DNA of 64,000 nucleotides from Trichomonas tenax (Eukaryota > Parabasalia > Trichomonadida > Trichomonadidae). The DNA lies in assembly GCA_023091735.1 (NCBI GenBank), contig JALKBU010000022.1, positions 62,001 to 126,000 of the forward strand, read 5' to 3'. Under the pieces are notes generated by a model that saw only the letters and a program-made list of their open reading frames with translations, did no database searches and was not told the DNA's origin. The translations under genes and the position numbers were made by a program. Below, in pieces: positions 1 to 10,500 of this stretch; within the stretch, counting starts at the first letter, position 1, and each line of letters starts with the position of its first letter.

Positions 1-1
1 A

Positions 2-3000
2 GAACCTGTTCACAAATCTGTCAAATCACTCAATGCTTTGTTACTGAACACTGATATTTCGATAAAGGAGATCGAAGAAGAGATTATAGATTTCATCCCT
101 TCACTCAACACTATTAAAGAGAATGCATTCACATCTTTGATTCCTGGCATTGTCACAGGATTGGCGAATGACATGGACGAACCAGTGTCGAAGTTCAAGG
201 AGACATCGCTATATTTCTCGATCATTGTTGATGAGCCGTTCACAGAGCTTCCTGAAGAAACGCCAGTTGAGATGACAGGCAGAACGTCAAAGAGCAAATT
301 GAGCAGGCCAAGTGCGAAGTCCAAAGGAAAAGTCACTCAGCCAGAGGAAATAGTGGATATTACAAAACTCACTCCACGATGGAAGATTGAGTCCAACTCT
401 TTCATCAACCTCCAAGTGAGGTTTATGCCTACAATTCCTGGCAATTTCAAGACAGATTTGTTCTTTGGTATTCTCGGCTGCAAGTACGACGTTCTCAAGA
501 TTAATGTTTCCGGAGCATGCTCTGGACCAGACATCGAGAGGAACATCGTTGCTATGTTCGGCAACAAGGCGATGTGGAATCCGGCCGAGAACGAGTATCA
601 GTTTGGACCTGTTCTCTTGGCTGGAAAGCAGAAAGGGCCTCCACAGATATTCGAAAAAATCACGCTCAAGAACATTTCGCAGTTCCCAGCAGATGTTCGT
701 GCATTCTTCTCTGATCCAAACAAGCAAGTGTGGAACATTGAACCTGCCGTCAACGCAATCCCAGCAGGTGGATCTTCAACATTCACGCTCACGGTAATGC
801 CGCAATCTACCGAATTGATCAAGAACACAGTTCAGTTCTTCATCAAGGATCAACCTGAGCCTCTTTCAATCCCATTCAGTGCAGAGTCAACTGTGCCAGC
901 AATCAAATTATCAACAACAACATTAGAATTTGACAAGATTATGCTTGGTAAGAGCCGAACTTTGAACATAGATATGAAGAATACTTCCAAGCTAATTGCA
1001 AACTGGAGCTTTAAGAATTTGAACGTCCTTGGCGATTTAGTCAAATTCTCAGCGACAGAAGGTTTTATCATGCCAATGAAGTCAATGATCGTTAAAGCAA
1101 CATTTTCTGCCAACAAAGCATCCACAATCAAGAAAGCAATCAACTTCGAAGTCTTCGACAAAGATAAGGCAAGGAACTTTGGCTCAACGCCAATCCAAGT
1201 TGTTGGCGAGGCATTTGATGTTGTTCTAGATGTTCAGTTCCCGAAGGGAATGGACCATTTGTGCTTCGGCAATTTCACACTCAGCCAGACGAAGACAATT
1301 AATGTTGTTCTCAAAAACAAAGGGAAGTTCCCAGTTACGTACAAGATCATCATCGACAAGAACATCGAGCAGTTCATTACAGCCAACCCTAACACAGGCA
1401 CTATTGCACCAACTGATAAACCTTTGACTATCGTGTTTACTTTAAAGAGCAGCAAAGTCATCATCTTCCAGGATGCAAAGGGAATAAAGATGCAGATCCA
1501 GGACACGAACTCTAAAGTTACAACAGAAACACTTCCTCTTCCATTTACATGCGAAACAGTCTACAGCATGTGCCAGATTCAGCCACAGAAGAAGGTTGCT
1601 TTCGACTATGTTACTGTTGGACAAGTTCCAACGAAGCAAGTCACGATTGCTAACACTGGAAAGTTTGCATTTGACTTTGAGCTTATTCCCAAAGCCGAAT
1701 CTAAAGCTAAGACACCAATCCTCGCTGTCGACAGCAAGAAGCTCAATGTGAACATACTGAAGCCGAAGAACAAGAAGAACGTTCAGCATGTTATCGCAGG
1801 AAACTACGTTCTCTCTCCTTCAGCAGGCACAATTCAACCGGGACAAACGTGCGTCATCGATATTGAGTTCAATGCCACATCACCAGGAACATATAACAAC
1901 GTTGTCAATGTCAAAGTTACTGAAATAGATCCAAACTCGCCTCCACCATCAATTGTTATGTCTGGAATTGTTGAGCAGCCAGTATTAGAGATCGCATCAC
2001 GCGACAAGATATTCCCAAGACTTCCTCTCTCATTATCAACCGAAAAGCTGAAGGCAGACAAGAATGTCTTCTTTGAGGATTCCGGCGTTCTTCACTTCGC
2101 TGCTTTGATGATCCACGATAAGTCAACAATTCCTGTCAACATCATCAATGCTTCACATCTTCCAATCAGTGCCGAACTATCGGTCAAATCTTCCAAGCAG
2201 AAGGATAAGAACTTCCCATTTGAGATCAATGAGACAAAGTTCAACTTAGATCCATTTGCTCAGAAGCAGATCAAAATCACTTTCTGCCCAATGATTGCTG
2301 AAACATTCACAGGACTCTTCGAAGCAGTGATCAAAGGAGCGCCATTGGAATCTAAATTGAAATTCAACGTTGAGGGAATTGGTTCAGTTCCAAACTTCAA
2401 CATCGTAGGTCATGAGAAACTCAAAGGCACAAACTTTGGGTGCACATTCAATAAAGTTCTGATCGGATACAAGAAAGAACGCGCCATCAATATCAATAAC
2501 CCGACTGCTCTTCCTGTAACTGTTTCAATCCAGTACAAGAAGACACCAGAGTTCGTTGTGTTCCCAGATACACAGACAGAAACAATCCAGCCAGGAGAGA
2601 CATTCCCGCTCGTTGTTTCCTTCAAGCCAACAGCAGAAACAAAGTACTCGATGGATATCACTGTTGGCATCGAAAACAATCCGAAGTCAATATGCATTGT
2701 TACCGTGTCTGGTGAAGGTGCCATCGAAGACATATTATTCGAGTTTCCGAACGCTTCTGGCGATGAAGACATTCTTGAGTTCAAGAACTGCATTGTCGGC
2801 AGTTTGTCTCAGCAGCTGTTCATCATGAAGAATGTTGGAAGCGAAGACTGCAAATTCACATGGCCTTCCAACTCAGGCATCACTTTTGTTCCAAGCGTCG
2901 GCCATATCAGGGCCGGAAAGTCCAAGAAAGTCACTGCCTCGCTCTTGACAGATCACCCAATCAAGCAGGCAACTGTGAAAATCACCTGCAACATCCTCAA

Positions 3001-4057
3001 AATCCAGTTGGATCCACATGCGCCAGACTGGGATGACTCAATGAGGACGCTCAAGTTCGTCAAGAGGAACTTGCAAACACCAGCTGAGAAAGAGAATTTA
3101 GTCAGTGGTTCTAAACTCCCACCGCTTAACCCACGAAAGTCCGCAAAGACATCTATGTCAGTCAAAAGGAATTCTATCAAAGATCTTCCTCAAATCGAGA
3201 ACCAAAGTGTTGTATCGGATATGGTTAAAGTTGCGGAGGTCCGTGAAGAGCCTCCGTTCAAGCTTTTAACACCGAAACCTCGCGAAGTTTTAATCCCTGC
3301 CATCACAGCCGCCGATGTCGTTAAGTTTGCTCTCGACACTCAGGAAATCGCATTCTCTCCGACAATGATGATGCAGATCAGAACGTTCGATGTGAAGATG
3401 GCTAACCAGTCACAGATCAAGATCGAGTTCCAATGGCGCGATGCAGACTACACTTCCGCTCGTTCTGACTATGCAGCTTCTCATGCCCCTCCATTCGACA
3501 TTGTTCCTCGTCACGGCTTCATCGAGCCAGGCCAATCCCACTCATTCAAGGTCACTTTCTCTCCTGAGGAAGTCGACGACTTTGTTGGCAAGATTGTCTG
3601 TGATATCCCATTCAACACAGGTCAGGCACCAGTTATCAACGTCAGTGGTCTCTCACGCCGTCCTATCATATACTTCAATGTCGAGCAGAGCCACTACATG
3701 ACGCGAAGATACCCAAGCTACACGAAGCCAGTCTCAGCGGAGACAAGAATCGTCGAAATTACCGTTCCATCTGCCCACGCAACAAGAACAACACACCTCA
3801 AGTTCGATGTCGTCAACACCACATCACAGCCATACGAATTCAACTGGATAAAGTCCACAACTGTCCAAGATGGTGAGGAAGCCAAAGCCATCACTTGCGA
3901 GACTCCATGCGGCATGATTTCCGGCGGAAAGAAAGTCGTCATGAACTTCTCATTCACACCTGGGCAGCAGCGTACTGTCGAATCCAACTTCGAGTTCCTC
4001 ATCCCATCACTCGGCGTTAGAGTTCCATTCCTCGTCGTAGGTCGTGTTATGCAATGA
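2..4057 (+). CDS. HYDIN-like ASH/MSP-domain flagellar protein, 5' partial
   Basis: The reading frame is already open at base 2, so the N-terminus lies upstream of the window; the gene ends with TGA. About 1,350 visible codons are almost entirely beta-sandwich modules of roughly 100 residues. Their boundaries are marked by turns such as IQPGQT (near base 1830), IQPGET (near 2585) and IEPGQS (near 3520), each followed by an F-x-P/F-x-A strand, which is the signature of ASH/MSP-type domains. No membrane segment is seen. The C-terminus ends in a hydrophobic strand, VRVPFLVVGR. Proteins of this layout (HYDIN and related CFAPs) sit on the central-pair apparatus of 9+2 axonemes. HYDIN is the best guess; CFAP47, CFAP65 and CFAP74 share the same module. 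Codon use is regular and no break was seen. Confidence 0.75.
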   Translation, partial: EPVHKSVKSLNALLLNTDISIKEIEEEIIDFIPSLNTIKENAFTSLIPGIVTGLANDMDEPVSKFKETSLYFSIIVDEPFTELPEETPVEMTGRTSKSKLSRPSAKSKGKVTQPEEIVDITKLTPRWKIESNSFINLQVRFMPTIPGNFKTDLFFGILGCKYDVLKINVSGACSGPDIERNIVAMFGNKAMWNPAENEYQFGPVLLAGKQKGPPQIFEKITLKNISQFPADVRAFFSDPNKQVWNIEPAVNAIPAGGSSTFTLTVMPQSTELIKNTVQFFIKDQPEPLSIPFSAESTVPAIKLSTTTLEFDKIMLGKSRTLNIDMKNTSKLIANWSFKNLNVLGDLVKFSATEGFIMPMKSMIVKATFSANKASTIKKAINFEVFDKDKARNFGSTPIQVVGEAFDVVLDVQFPKGMDHLCFGNFTLSQTKTINVVLKNKGKFPVTYKIIIDKNIEQFITANPNTGTIAPTDKPLTIVFTLKSSKVIIFQDAKGIKMQIQDTNSKVTTETLPLPFTCETVYSMCQIQPQKKVAFDYVTVGQVPTKQVTIANTGKFAFDFELIPKAESKAKTPILAVDSKKLNVNILKPKNKKNVQHVIAGNYVLSPSAGTIQPGQTCVIDIEFNATSPGTYNNVVNVKVTEIDPNSPPPSIVMSGIVEQPVLEIASRDKIFPRLPLSLSTEKLKADKNVFFEDSGVLHFAALMIHDKSTIPVNIINASHLPISAELSVKSSKQKDKNFPFEINETKFNLDPFAQKQIKITFCPMIAETFTGLFEAVIKGAPLESKLKFNVEGIGSVPNFNIVGHEKLKGTNFGCTFNKVLIGYKKERAININNPTALPVTVSIQYKKTPEFVVFPDTQTETIQPGETFPLVVSFKPTAETKYSMDITVGIENNPKSICIVTVSGEGAIEDILFEFPNASGDEDILEFKNCIVGSLSQQLFIMKNVGSEDCKFTWPSNSGITFVPSVGHIRAGKSKKVTASLLTDHPIKQATVKITCNILKIQLDPHAPDWDDSMRTLKFVKRNLQTPAEKENLVSGSKLPPLNPRKSAKTSMSVKRNSIKDLPQIENQSVVSDMVKVAEVREEPPFKLLTPKPREVLIPAITAADVVKFALDTQEIAFSPTMMMQIRTFDVKMANQSQIKIEFQWRDADYTSARSDYAASHAPPFDIVPRHGFIEPGQSHSFKVTFSPEEVDDFVGKIVCDIPFNTGQAPVINVSGLSRRPIIYFNVEQSHYMTRRYPSYTKPVSAETRIVEITVPSAHATRTTHLKFDVVNTTSQPYEFNWIKSTTVQDGEEAKAITCETPCGMISGGKKVVMNFSFTPGQQRTVESNFEFLIPSLGVRVPFLVVGRVMQ

Positions 4058-4118
4058 TTTTTATTTGTTTTTTGTTTTTATAAATGTTTATATTTTTTTT
4101 GAAAGATGAACAAAGACG

Positions 4119-7100
4119 ATGAGGGCGATGAAGCTTCTCTCCGAGGGAGAGATTTACGCCAAAATCCTGAAGGAGAAGCCTCTCCCTTCTGACGTCGAGC
4201 TTCTCGTCGGCTCTAGCAGGGTGAAAGCGTTCCAAATTCCGGCAAATTTCTTCGCAGTTATCCCGTTTCTGAAGAAAACGCTGAAACGCAGCAATAACCC
4301 GATAGACCTGCTGCTGAAAACGAAGATTCAGGTCGATTTTAATGAGGCAGACTTAGAAAATTTGTCGAAACAAAAAATTCTTCCGCAAATGAAAGTTATC
4401 ACTTTACAATATATACTATTCGCGTTTTTGGGGTGGCAACTGAAGCAGAGCCAGGAAATAGCACCCGTTTCCTTGTTTTCTTCGCTTGTTATTGCATCTG
4501 ACCCCCAAATTTTTGGAGATTACTTCCAATACAGATTCGCGGCGATATCGGCGTTCCATTTTCTGTACACGCAGTGCTTTAGGCCGAGGAAAACTCAGTT
4601 AAACGAGTATTTGCCCCCGCTACTGCTTTTTCTATCGCAATACCGCGAGCTTCCTGATAACTGCTACAATCTGCTCCTTTTCGCCGTACAATGTTGCTCT
4701 TCTCAGAACTCTTCGACTGATTTAAGCGAAGATTTTCTCCAACTTCTTTCATTTTCGACATCACTCGAATTACCATCGCCTGTTGCGACATTACTCATAC
4801 AAATTACGGTTTATCAACTTTCAAACCTCGAAAATTCAGCTTTAACGATCTTCAAAAGTTTAATTCGCCACGTCACCTACGAAAGCGTCAAAAATTTCAT
4901 GGAACTGATTTCAATGTCGATGGGAAACTATTCAAACTTACTGACACCAATCAATCTTCCGTTTTCGCAAAATTATTTATCGATTCAACATTTCCAGTCG
5001 AATGAAGGATTATTCAGATTTTTACCGCATGATCCGTTTCCAGATGGCCTCAGTTTCGAGAGCCTCATCAAATTTTTCGACGATCCGCCCCTCTCATCTT
5101 TAATCGAAGAGAATTTCCTCAAAAAGATCGACATCATAATAAGCGGCATCAAATCATCTCCAAATCTCACACAGATTTTCCTCTCAACCTTGATGTCAAC
5201 AATCTCGCTTTGCATGTCCACGCCGCAGATATTTATACTGTACGCAACGTTCCTTTACGTGTGCTCAAAGTGCACTTACATCGAGGATATCCATGATGTC
5301 GGCAAATTTTTATTAAATGAATTAATTTTCGATCCAGGATTAACGATGGATATGCATCCGGAGAACTTCTCCGCAATCAGCCGCATTCGATCGGAGGCAC
5401 TTCAGCTCGTCTCTAAACTTGATTCTCCAGCATTGGATAATTTCTTCAATAAGATCAAAATGACGCCACAATTGTTTACGGAGTCGATTTACAGGCTACT
5501 GGCGTATAACGAGACGAACTACGCGCCTTTGATTATTTCGAAATCTTTGATTCAATCAGCGATTTATTACAGACCATTCATCTGCGTTCACAAGGAGGTT
5601 TGCACAGCTTTCGTGTCGATCTTCTTGTACTTCTACACAATGTTTCAGCAGCCATCAATTGCAATGGCATCGTTTGAAAGCGCAGTATTCGTTCAAGGAT
5701 TCCTCGCTTTCCTTTATGAGCCAAAAGTGCGCCCGTTCATTTTGAACCAGGTGAGGGGATACTTAGTCGCCGATTTCGAAACAGTCAACTCCGTTTTGAT
5801 TCAACTGATGATCAATATATTCGACTTAACATGCCATGATTTCCCCGACGAGAAATCAGTTCTTCTCGCATCAGATCTTTTGCAGACAGTCAACGAAATC
5901 CTCATACACAAGCTTCCGCTAATTCCGTCATTCGAATCACTTCTCTATACAAGCATGAAGCTCCCAGTGACTCTCACGCGCTCTCCAATTAACATCGCGT
6001 TTCACGAGAACTTGCTGTCGTTTTTAGCTCTAGTTTCGACTGTTCACACAATGTCGGCGCCGGAGCTGAATTCGCTTGAGACAATGATACGCGGAATGTA
6101 CGGCGATGAGATACCAGTCGCAGTCTTCCACAAGCTTGTTCAGCTTGCTTCATCGACGATGTTTGCTGCTCAGTCAACAGCAGTTATCATCAGACAGCCA
6201 AAAGTTTTGAGATATCTTATTGGACTTTTCAAGGACTCCCCACATTTCCCTGAAATCGTGAGATTCCTCTGCGGAATCTGCCAGTATTCATACAAGAACT
6301 GCATCGCCTGCCACATGGGAGAGATAGATCTGATGTTTATTGATCTCATTAAGGCAGCAAAGGACGAAGACAGCAGGGAAGAAATTTTCAACGCTTTCAA
6401 CAGAATATCAACAATTGTTTCGAGTGTATCTGTGATGCAACATTATATATCATTGCTTTGCCCACAGAACAAAGTTGTTTCAAAACTAGAAATATCAGCA
6501 CTCAAAGCATTATCGCAAAACTTGTATTTATCAAGGAAGCTTCCAATAGCATCAATACCATTAGCAAGAGATACTTTCGTGAAACTTTCTGGAATCCCAA
6601 CAAGTGAAATTATGGATGGATTTGCATTTGTTATTTGGCTTTACAACGAACCAAACGATGGATCGTACAAACCGCAGCTCATTCATGTGACAGACGGCAC
6701 TGAAAGGATGATCAAGATCAACTTATCGACAACGCAGCTGCTTGTGACGCATTGCGGCGATGAATTCAACACAGTTGCCACTGTTGATGTCAACATAAAG
6801 CCGCGGCAATGGGTTCTGGTTACAATAGAGTATGGAAATGACCCTATTAAGGGAGGCACAATGATTGTTGTCTCCTGTAACTGCCAAGACCCGAAGAAAG
6901 TCGTTCTCCAGAATCTCACATGGAAGAAGAAGACGGTTGATTGCGTTGTCGGTGGACTTCCGCCAGATTCACAAGCACCTCCGTATTGCTCTCGCTTTGC
7001 TGGCTTTGGCTTCTTCACATCACTGACAGAGGCCCATCTCATGCACGTTGCCGAAGCAGGCCCAAGAACAGATCCGCCGCCTTTCGAGAACACAATTATA

Positions 7101-7508
7101 TCAGCGAAGACCACATTGAAGCAGAATGAGCTGTATATACAGGAGATCGAGAATCGATTTGGCGTCACAATGTCTTTGATGTATCTTAACAAAGAGACAC
7201 TAGTTTCATTGTCAGAAATCCTCGGACACATGTGCAAAGTTGAGTTCCTCCTTCCTTTGTTCTCACAGCTCGATTACATCGTTGAAGAGTCCGAAAGCAA
7301 TCACCAATTCATTGACTTGGTGATCGATGTTTTCTCCAATGCATTGTCTATGTCTCAGCATGCACAGCAGTTGTTTGCTGAAGCAAACGGATTCAACATT
7401 ATCTCTCATTTGCTTGTTACATGCAATCCGAAGCTGATTTCATATCATATCTATGCTCACTTCTTTGGCATTCTTGAAGTTGTCACCGAAGCAAACCTCC
7501 AGGCTTAA
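4119..7508 (+). CDS. BEACH-family protein, N-terminal half (ends at in-frame TAA)
   Basis: Starts at ATG 4119 (a second ATG follows at 4128), 61 bp after the preceding gene, and runs 1,129 codons to TAA 7506-7508. It is mostly alpha-helical solenoid. Around bases 6600-7080 lies a beta-rich lectin-like segment (GFAFVIWLYNEP to RFAGFGFFTSL), the concanavalin-A-like domain found ahead of PH-BEACH domains. The frame after the stop stays open and continues the same protein, so this half and the next feature are most simply one gene of about 2,557 codons. BEACH proteins are large scaffolds in membrane trafficking and lysosome or vacuole function. The stop could be a nonsense mutation, a readthrough site or an assembly error. 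Confidence 0.8.
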   Translation: MRAMKLLSEGEIYAKILKEKPLPSDVELLVGSSRVKAFQIPANFFAVIPFLKKTLKRSNNPIDLLLKTKIQVDFNEADLENLSKQKILPQMKVITLQYILFAFLGWQLKQSQEIAPVSLFSSLVIASDPQIFGDYFQYRFAAISAFHFLYTQCFRPRKTQLNEYLPPLLLFLSQYRELPDNCYNLLLFAVQCCSSQNSSTDLSEDFLQLLSFSTSLELPSPVATLLIQITVYQLSNLENSALTIFKSLIRHVTYESVKNFMELISMSMGNYSNLLTPINLPFSQNYLSIQHFQSNEGLFRFLPHDPFPDGLSFESLIKFFDDPPLSSLIEENFLKKIDIIISGIKSSPNLTQIFLSTLMSTISLCMSTPQIFILYATFLYVCSKCTYIEDIHDVGKFLLNELIFDPGLTMDMHPENFSAISRIRSEALQLVSKLDSPALDNFFNKIKMTPQLFTESIYRLLAYNETNYAPLIISKSLIQSAIYYRPFICVHKEVCTAFVSIFLYFYTMFQQPSIAMASFESAVFVQGFLAFLYEPKVRPFILNQVRGYLVADFETVNSVLIQLMINIFDLTCHDFPDEKSVLLASDLLQTVNEILIHKLPLIPSFESLLYTSMKLPVTLTRSPINIAFHENLLSFLALVSTVHTMSAPELNSLETMIRGMYGDEIPVAVFHKLVQLASSTMFAAQSTAVIIRQPKVLRYLIGLFKDSPHFPEIVRFLCGICQYSYKNCIACHMGEIDLMFIDLIKAAKDEDSREEIFNAFNRISTIVSSVSVMQHYISLLCPQNKVVSKLEISALKALSQNLYLSRKLPIASIPLARDTFVKLSGIPTSEIMDGFAFVIWLYNEPNDGSYKPQLIHVTDGTERMIKINLSTTQLLVTHCGDEFNTVATVDVNIKPRQWVLVTIEYGNDPIKGGTMIVVSCNCQDPKKVVLQNLTWKKKTVDCVVGGLPPDSQAPPYCSRFAGFGFFTSLTEAHLMHVAEAGPRTDPPPFENTIISAKTTLKQNELYIQEIENRFGVTMSLMYLNKETLVSLSEILGHMCKVEFLLPLFSQLDYIVEESESNHQFIDLVIDVFSNALSMSQHAQQLFAEANGFNIISHLLVTCNPKLISYHIYAHFFGILEVVTEANLQA
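7506..7508 (+). other. In-frame TAA inside the BEACH-WD40 gene
   Basis: TAA at 7506-7508 lies in the same frame as both flanking halves. The 30 codons after it, before the TTG at 7599, read NELIWIREDSVNHLKII and similar ordinary helical sequence with no further stop. A sense codon one base away would restore a single frame; CAA (Gln) to TAA is one possibility. Confidence 0.9.
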
Positions 7509-10500
7509 ATCCTCGACTCCATTTTACTGAACGAGTTAATATGGATCCGCGAAGACTCGGTCAATCACCTTAAGATTATCAAGCAGTGGGCGAGAGTTTT
7601 GTTTGTTTCGTACGAGCAAGTTTTCACAAAAATTAGACCGATCAAGAAGTTGCTTTCCACAATCAAGATATTCTACATGACTAATCTCCCTGAAATGACA
7701 GACTACTCTTCGATTTCTATCATCAGAGATCCAAACCTCAACACAGTGGAGTGCAGAAGAGTTTTAATTCAAGTTGTGCAACAAATGGCAGCGGTGAAAT
7801 TCACAGACGATGATTTCTTGTATTTGATCGGCATAATCATCACCGCCAACGATCACGACCTCGCACGCGACTTCTTGGACTTGCTGACAACATTGATCAC
7901 GATGAATCCAAGCCCAATTGTGAATGTCACTGTCGATGCTCTCACGCTTCTTATGCTGACATTCTCGTTTAACGACGAGTACATCATTTCCCAAGTTTTC
8001 TCCATTATTTACACGGTTCACCAGCGCCAAATGCTTCAGGTCATCAACTTATTCGAGCACATTTATATCATCCTCAGGGAACTGACTCTTGATGTCGTCA
8101 GAGAACCAGTTTTCAATTCTTTACTTTCGCTGCTCCATAGCGGCTTCTACGACCTTTTTCCCGTTGTTTCATGGATTGCGATCAATCTTGGCGACGAAGC
8201 GATGACGCAGCTCATCGAGTCGATTTCCCCAGACAAGAACTACGTTACACACAGCACTTGGCACCTTTGGCCGACGATTCTCCTCTTCAAGTGTCCTCCA
8301 AACATGACCGAGCAAGTGATGGACTTCATCCTCTTCTCCGATGAGAATGGATGGGCAAACTTTTACATGATGATCAATGTCGTTGCCAGACTGACAAACA
8401 GACACTCTACGGAGCTCCGTTCATTGATGCTCCACAAGATCTGCGACCATTTATTGGTATCTAGAAGCAACAACCAGGAGAACCTGAATCAGTTCTTCAC
8501 ACTCGCAAAGGCTTTCGTATTGTATCAAAACAGCAACAGTGCGCTCACGACACTTCTCACTTATTCTCCATTTAACATCAGAAGGACACGCGCTTACACT
8601 TTCGCCCCGAAGAGCCCCGAGAGGCCTCGCAAGCACTCAGCCATCCACTTCAACTTCCAGAATATGCAGCAGTCAGCGCGCCTTGCATTCCCTGACGTCT
8701 GCGCTCTCAATAAGTGGATGACTCCTGCTGAAGTCGAGAAGACAATCAACCAGATGGAAACAAACGCCGTGAAGGAGACTCAAGTATACTTTTCTCTCAG
8801 CATTGGCCCTGACGGAGAGTGGGTCGATGCAGAGCTCGCTAAGAAGTGCCTCGATTTGTTCCTCATCTGGAATAACGTCAATTTCTTAGATTTTGATTTG
8901 ACTTTGTGCGCATTTCTTGTTCCCTATTATTACGACAAAGTATTCGAGCATTTCACATCTCTATCCCTCAACTCGCAGGAAGTCTCAAAGCTTTTACCGT
9001 TCCTCGCTTTAATCAACACAAAATGCGAAGACAACTCTCGCTTGTCGATCTTCAAGATCCCTGTCAAGCAGCCAAAGCTCGTTGCATTCCAGGCTCTTGA
9101 GATCATTGCCAATAATCCTCCGCCAAACATCGTTTACGGAATTGTAATTGCCGTCAATCAACTTATTAGATTCAACAAATCAACACAGGAGAAGTCCAAC
9201 GCAATCATGAAGTTCCAGAGCTGCCCGACAATAATGGCTGCATCCCAGTCACCAAAGCGCGTGATCTATACACTCCAGCGCGGAAAGAGAGACAATGAAA
9301 GGCGCTGGGTCAGACTTTGGAGGAACTTAACTATCGACAGAGCGCCGTGGGCATCGTCAGTCGAATCCAACCTGCTCTCGCAAGTCCCACTGAAGAGAGA
9401 TTCAACACTCTGCACGTTTATTTGTCCAGCCAAGCTGAAGAGGAACTGGAATGCAACACCCCAAAACCTTTCGCTTGACAAATCGATATCGCTCATGTTC
9501 CATTCGAGTTTCTTCAAGTGCGGGTCTTCCGACAACATTGTCATTGAGAAGAATTTCATTGAAGTCCCATGCAATGTCATCACAATTGAAGGAAGCAATC
9601 CGGTCTTCTTTATTATCACCAACACTTCAATAGGCATAAAGAAGAACGACGCAGCGCTTCGCGAATGGTCTCTCGAGACGATCCAGTACATGATTGAGCG
9701 CAGGAGAATCAATTGCCAGAGTGCAATAGAGTTCTTCTTCCATGGAGGAGGATCGAAGCTTATTTCATTCGAGGATCGTTTCTTCCCTCACGCGCAGTCT
9801 GCTTTGAGAGAGAGACACATTTCTGAACTCACAGCAGACCACCTCACGATCGCTCCGTTGCAGAGGATGTGGCTTAACCGGGAATTTTCAACATTCGAGT
9901 ACCTAATGAAGCTGAACATGCTCAGCGGCCGAACGTTTGCTTCGCTCTTCCATTATCCAATAATGCCATGGATTATCTCTGATTACGAAGCGAAGCTGTT
10001 CGACTCCGATGACTCGATGTTCCTTCGCGATGTCCGAAAGCCAATGTCACAGATCGGCCAAGATAGATTGATGAGAATCATCTCTCAGATGCAGGAAACA
10101 GGAATCGCTGACTTTTATCTTCCCGGGTCTCCAATGCGGCCATGCGACGTCGCAAGTTTCTTGTGCAGACTGAATCCATTCTCTGAGGCAGACGGCAGCG
10201 AAAAGCCAACGCTCTCCGTCGCACAAGCGTTCCAAAAGGCAACAACAGACGACAGGTGTTTCAGCGAGTTGACTCCGGAGTTCTTCTTCATGCCTGAGGC
10301 ATTCGTCAGGACATGCAACGGCAAAGACATCCCAGATATGGAGATGCCCCCTTGGGCCCCAGACCCATACACGTTCGTTTACTTGAACAGGAAAGCATTG
10401 GAGTGCGATCTGATCTCTTCATCAATAAACCAGTGGATCGACCTTATCTGGGGAACAAAGCAGAATGGCTCTGGCGCTATTTCAGCGTTCAACAAATTCT

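Noticed and set aside
287..727. Long antisense and other-frame ORFs within the large genes (for example 287-727 minus, 6683-7237 minus, 17772-18620 plus)
   Set aside because: They lie wholly inside strongly supported genes, have no family signature, and owe their length to codon bias or low-complexity sequence on the coding strand.
7490..7530. Short intron removing the BEACH stop
   Set aside because: No GTAYGT donor or ACTAACACACAG-type branch/acceptor is seen, and the flanking codons are coding in frame.
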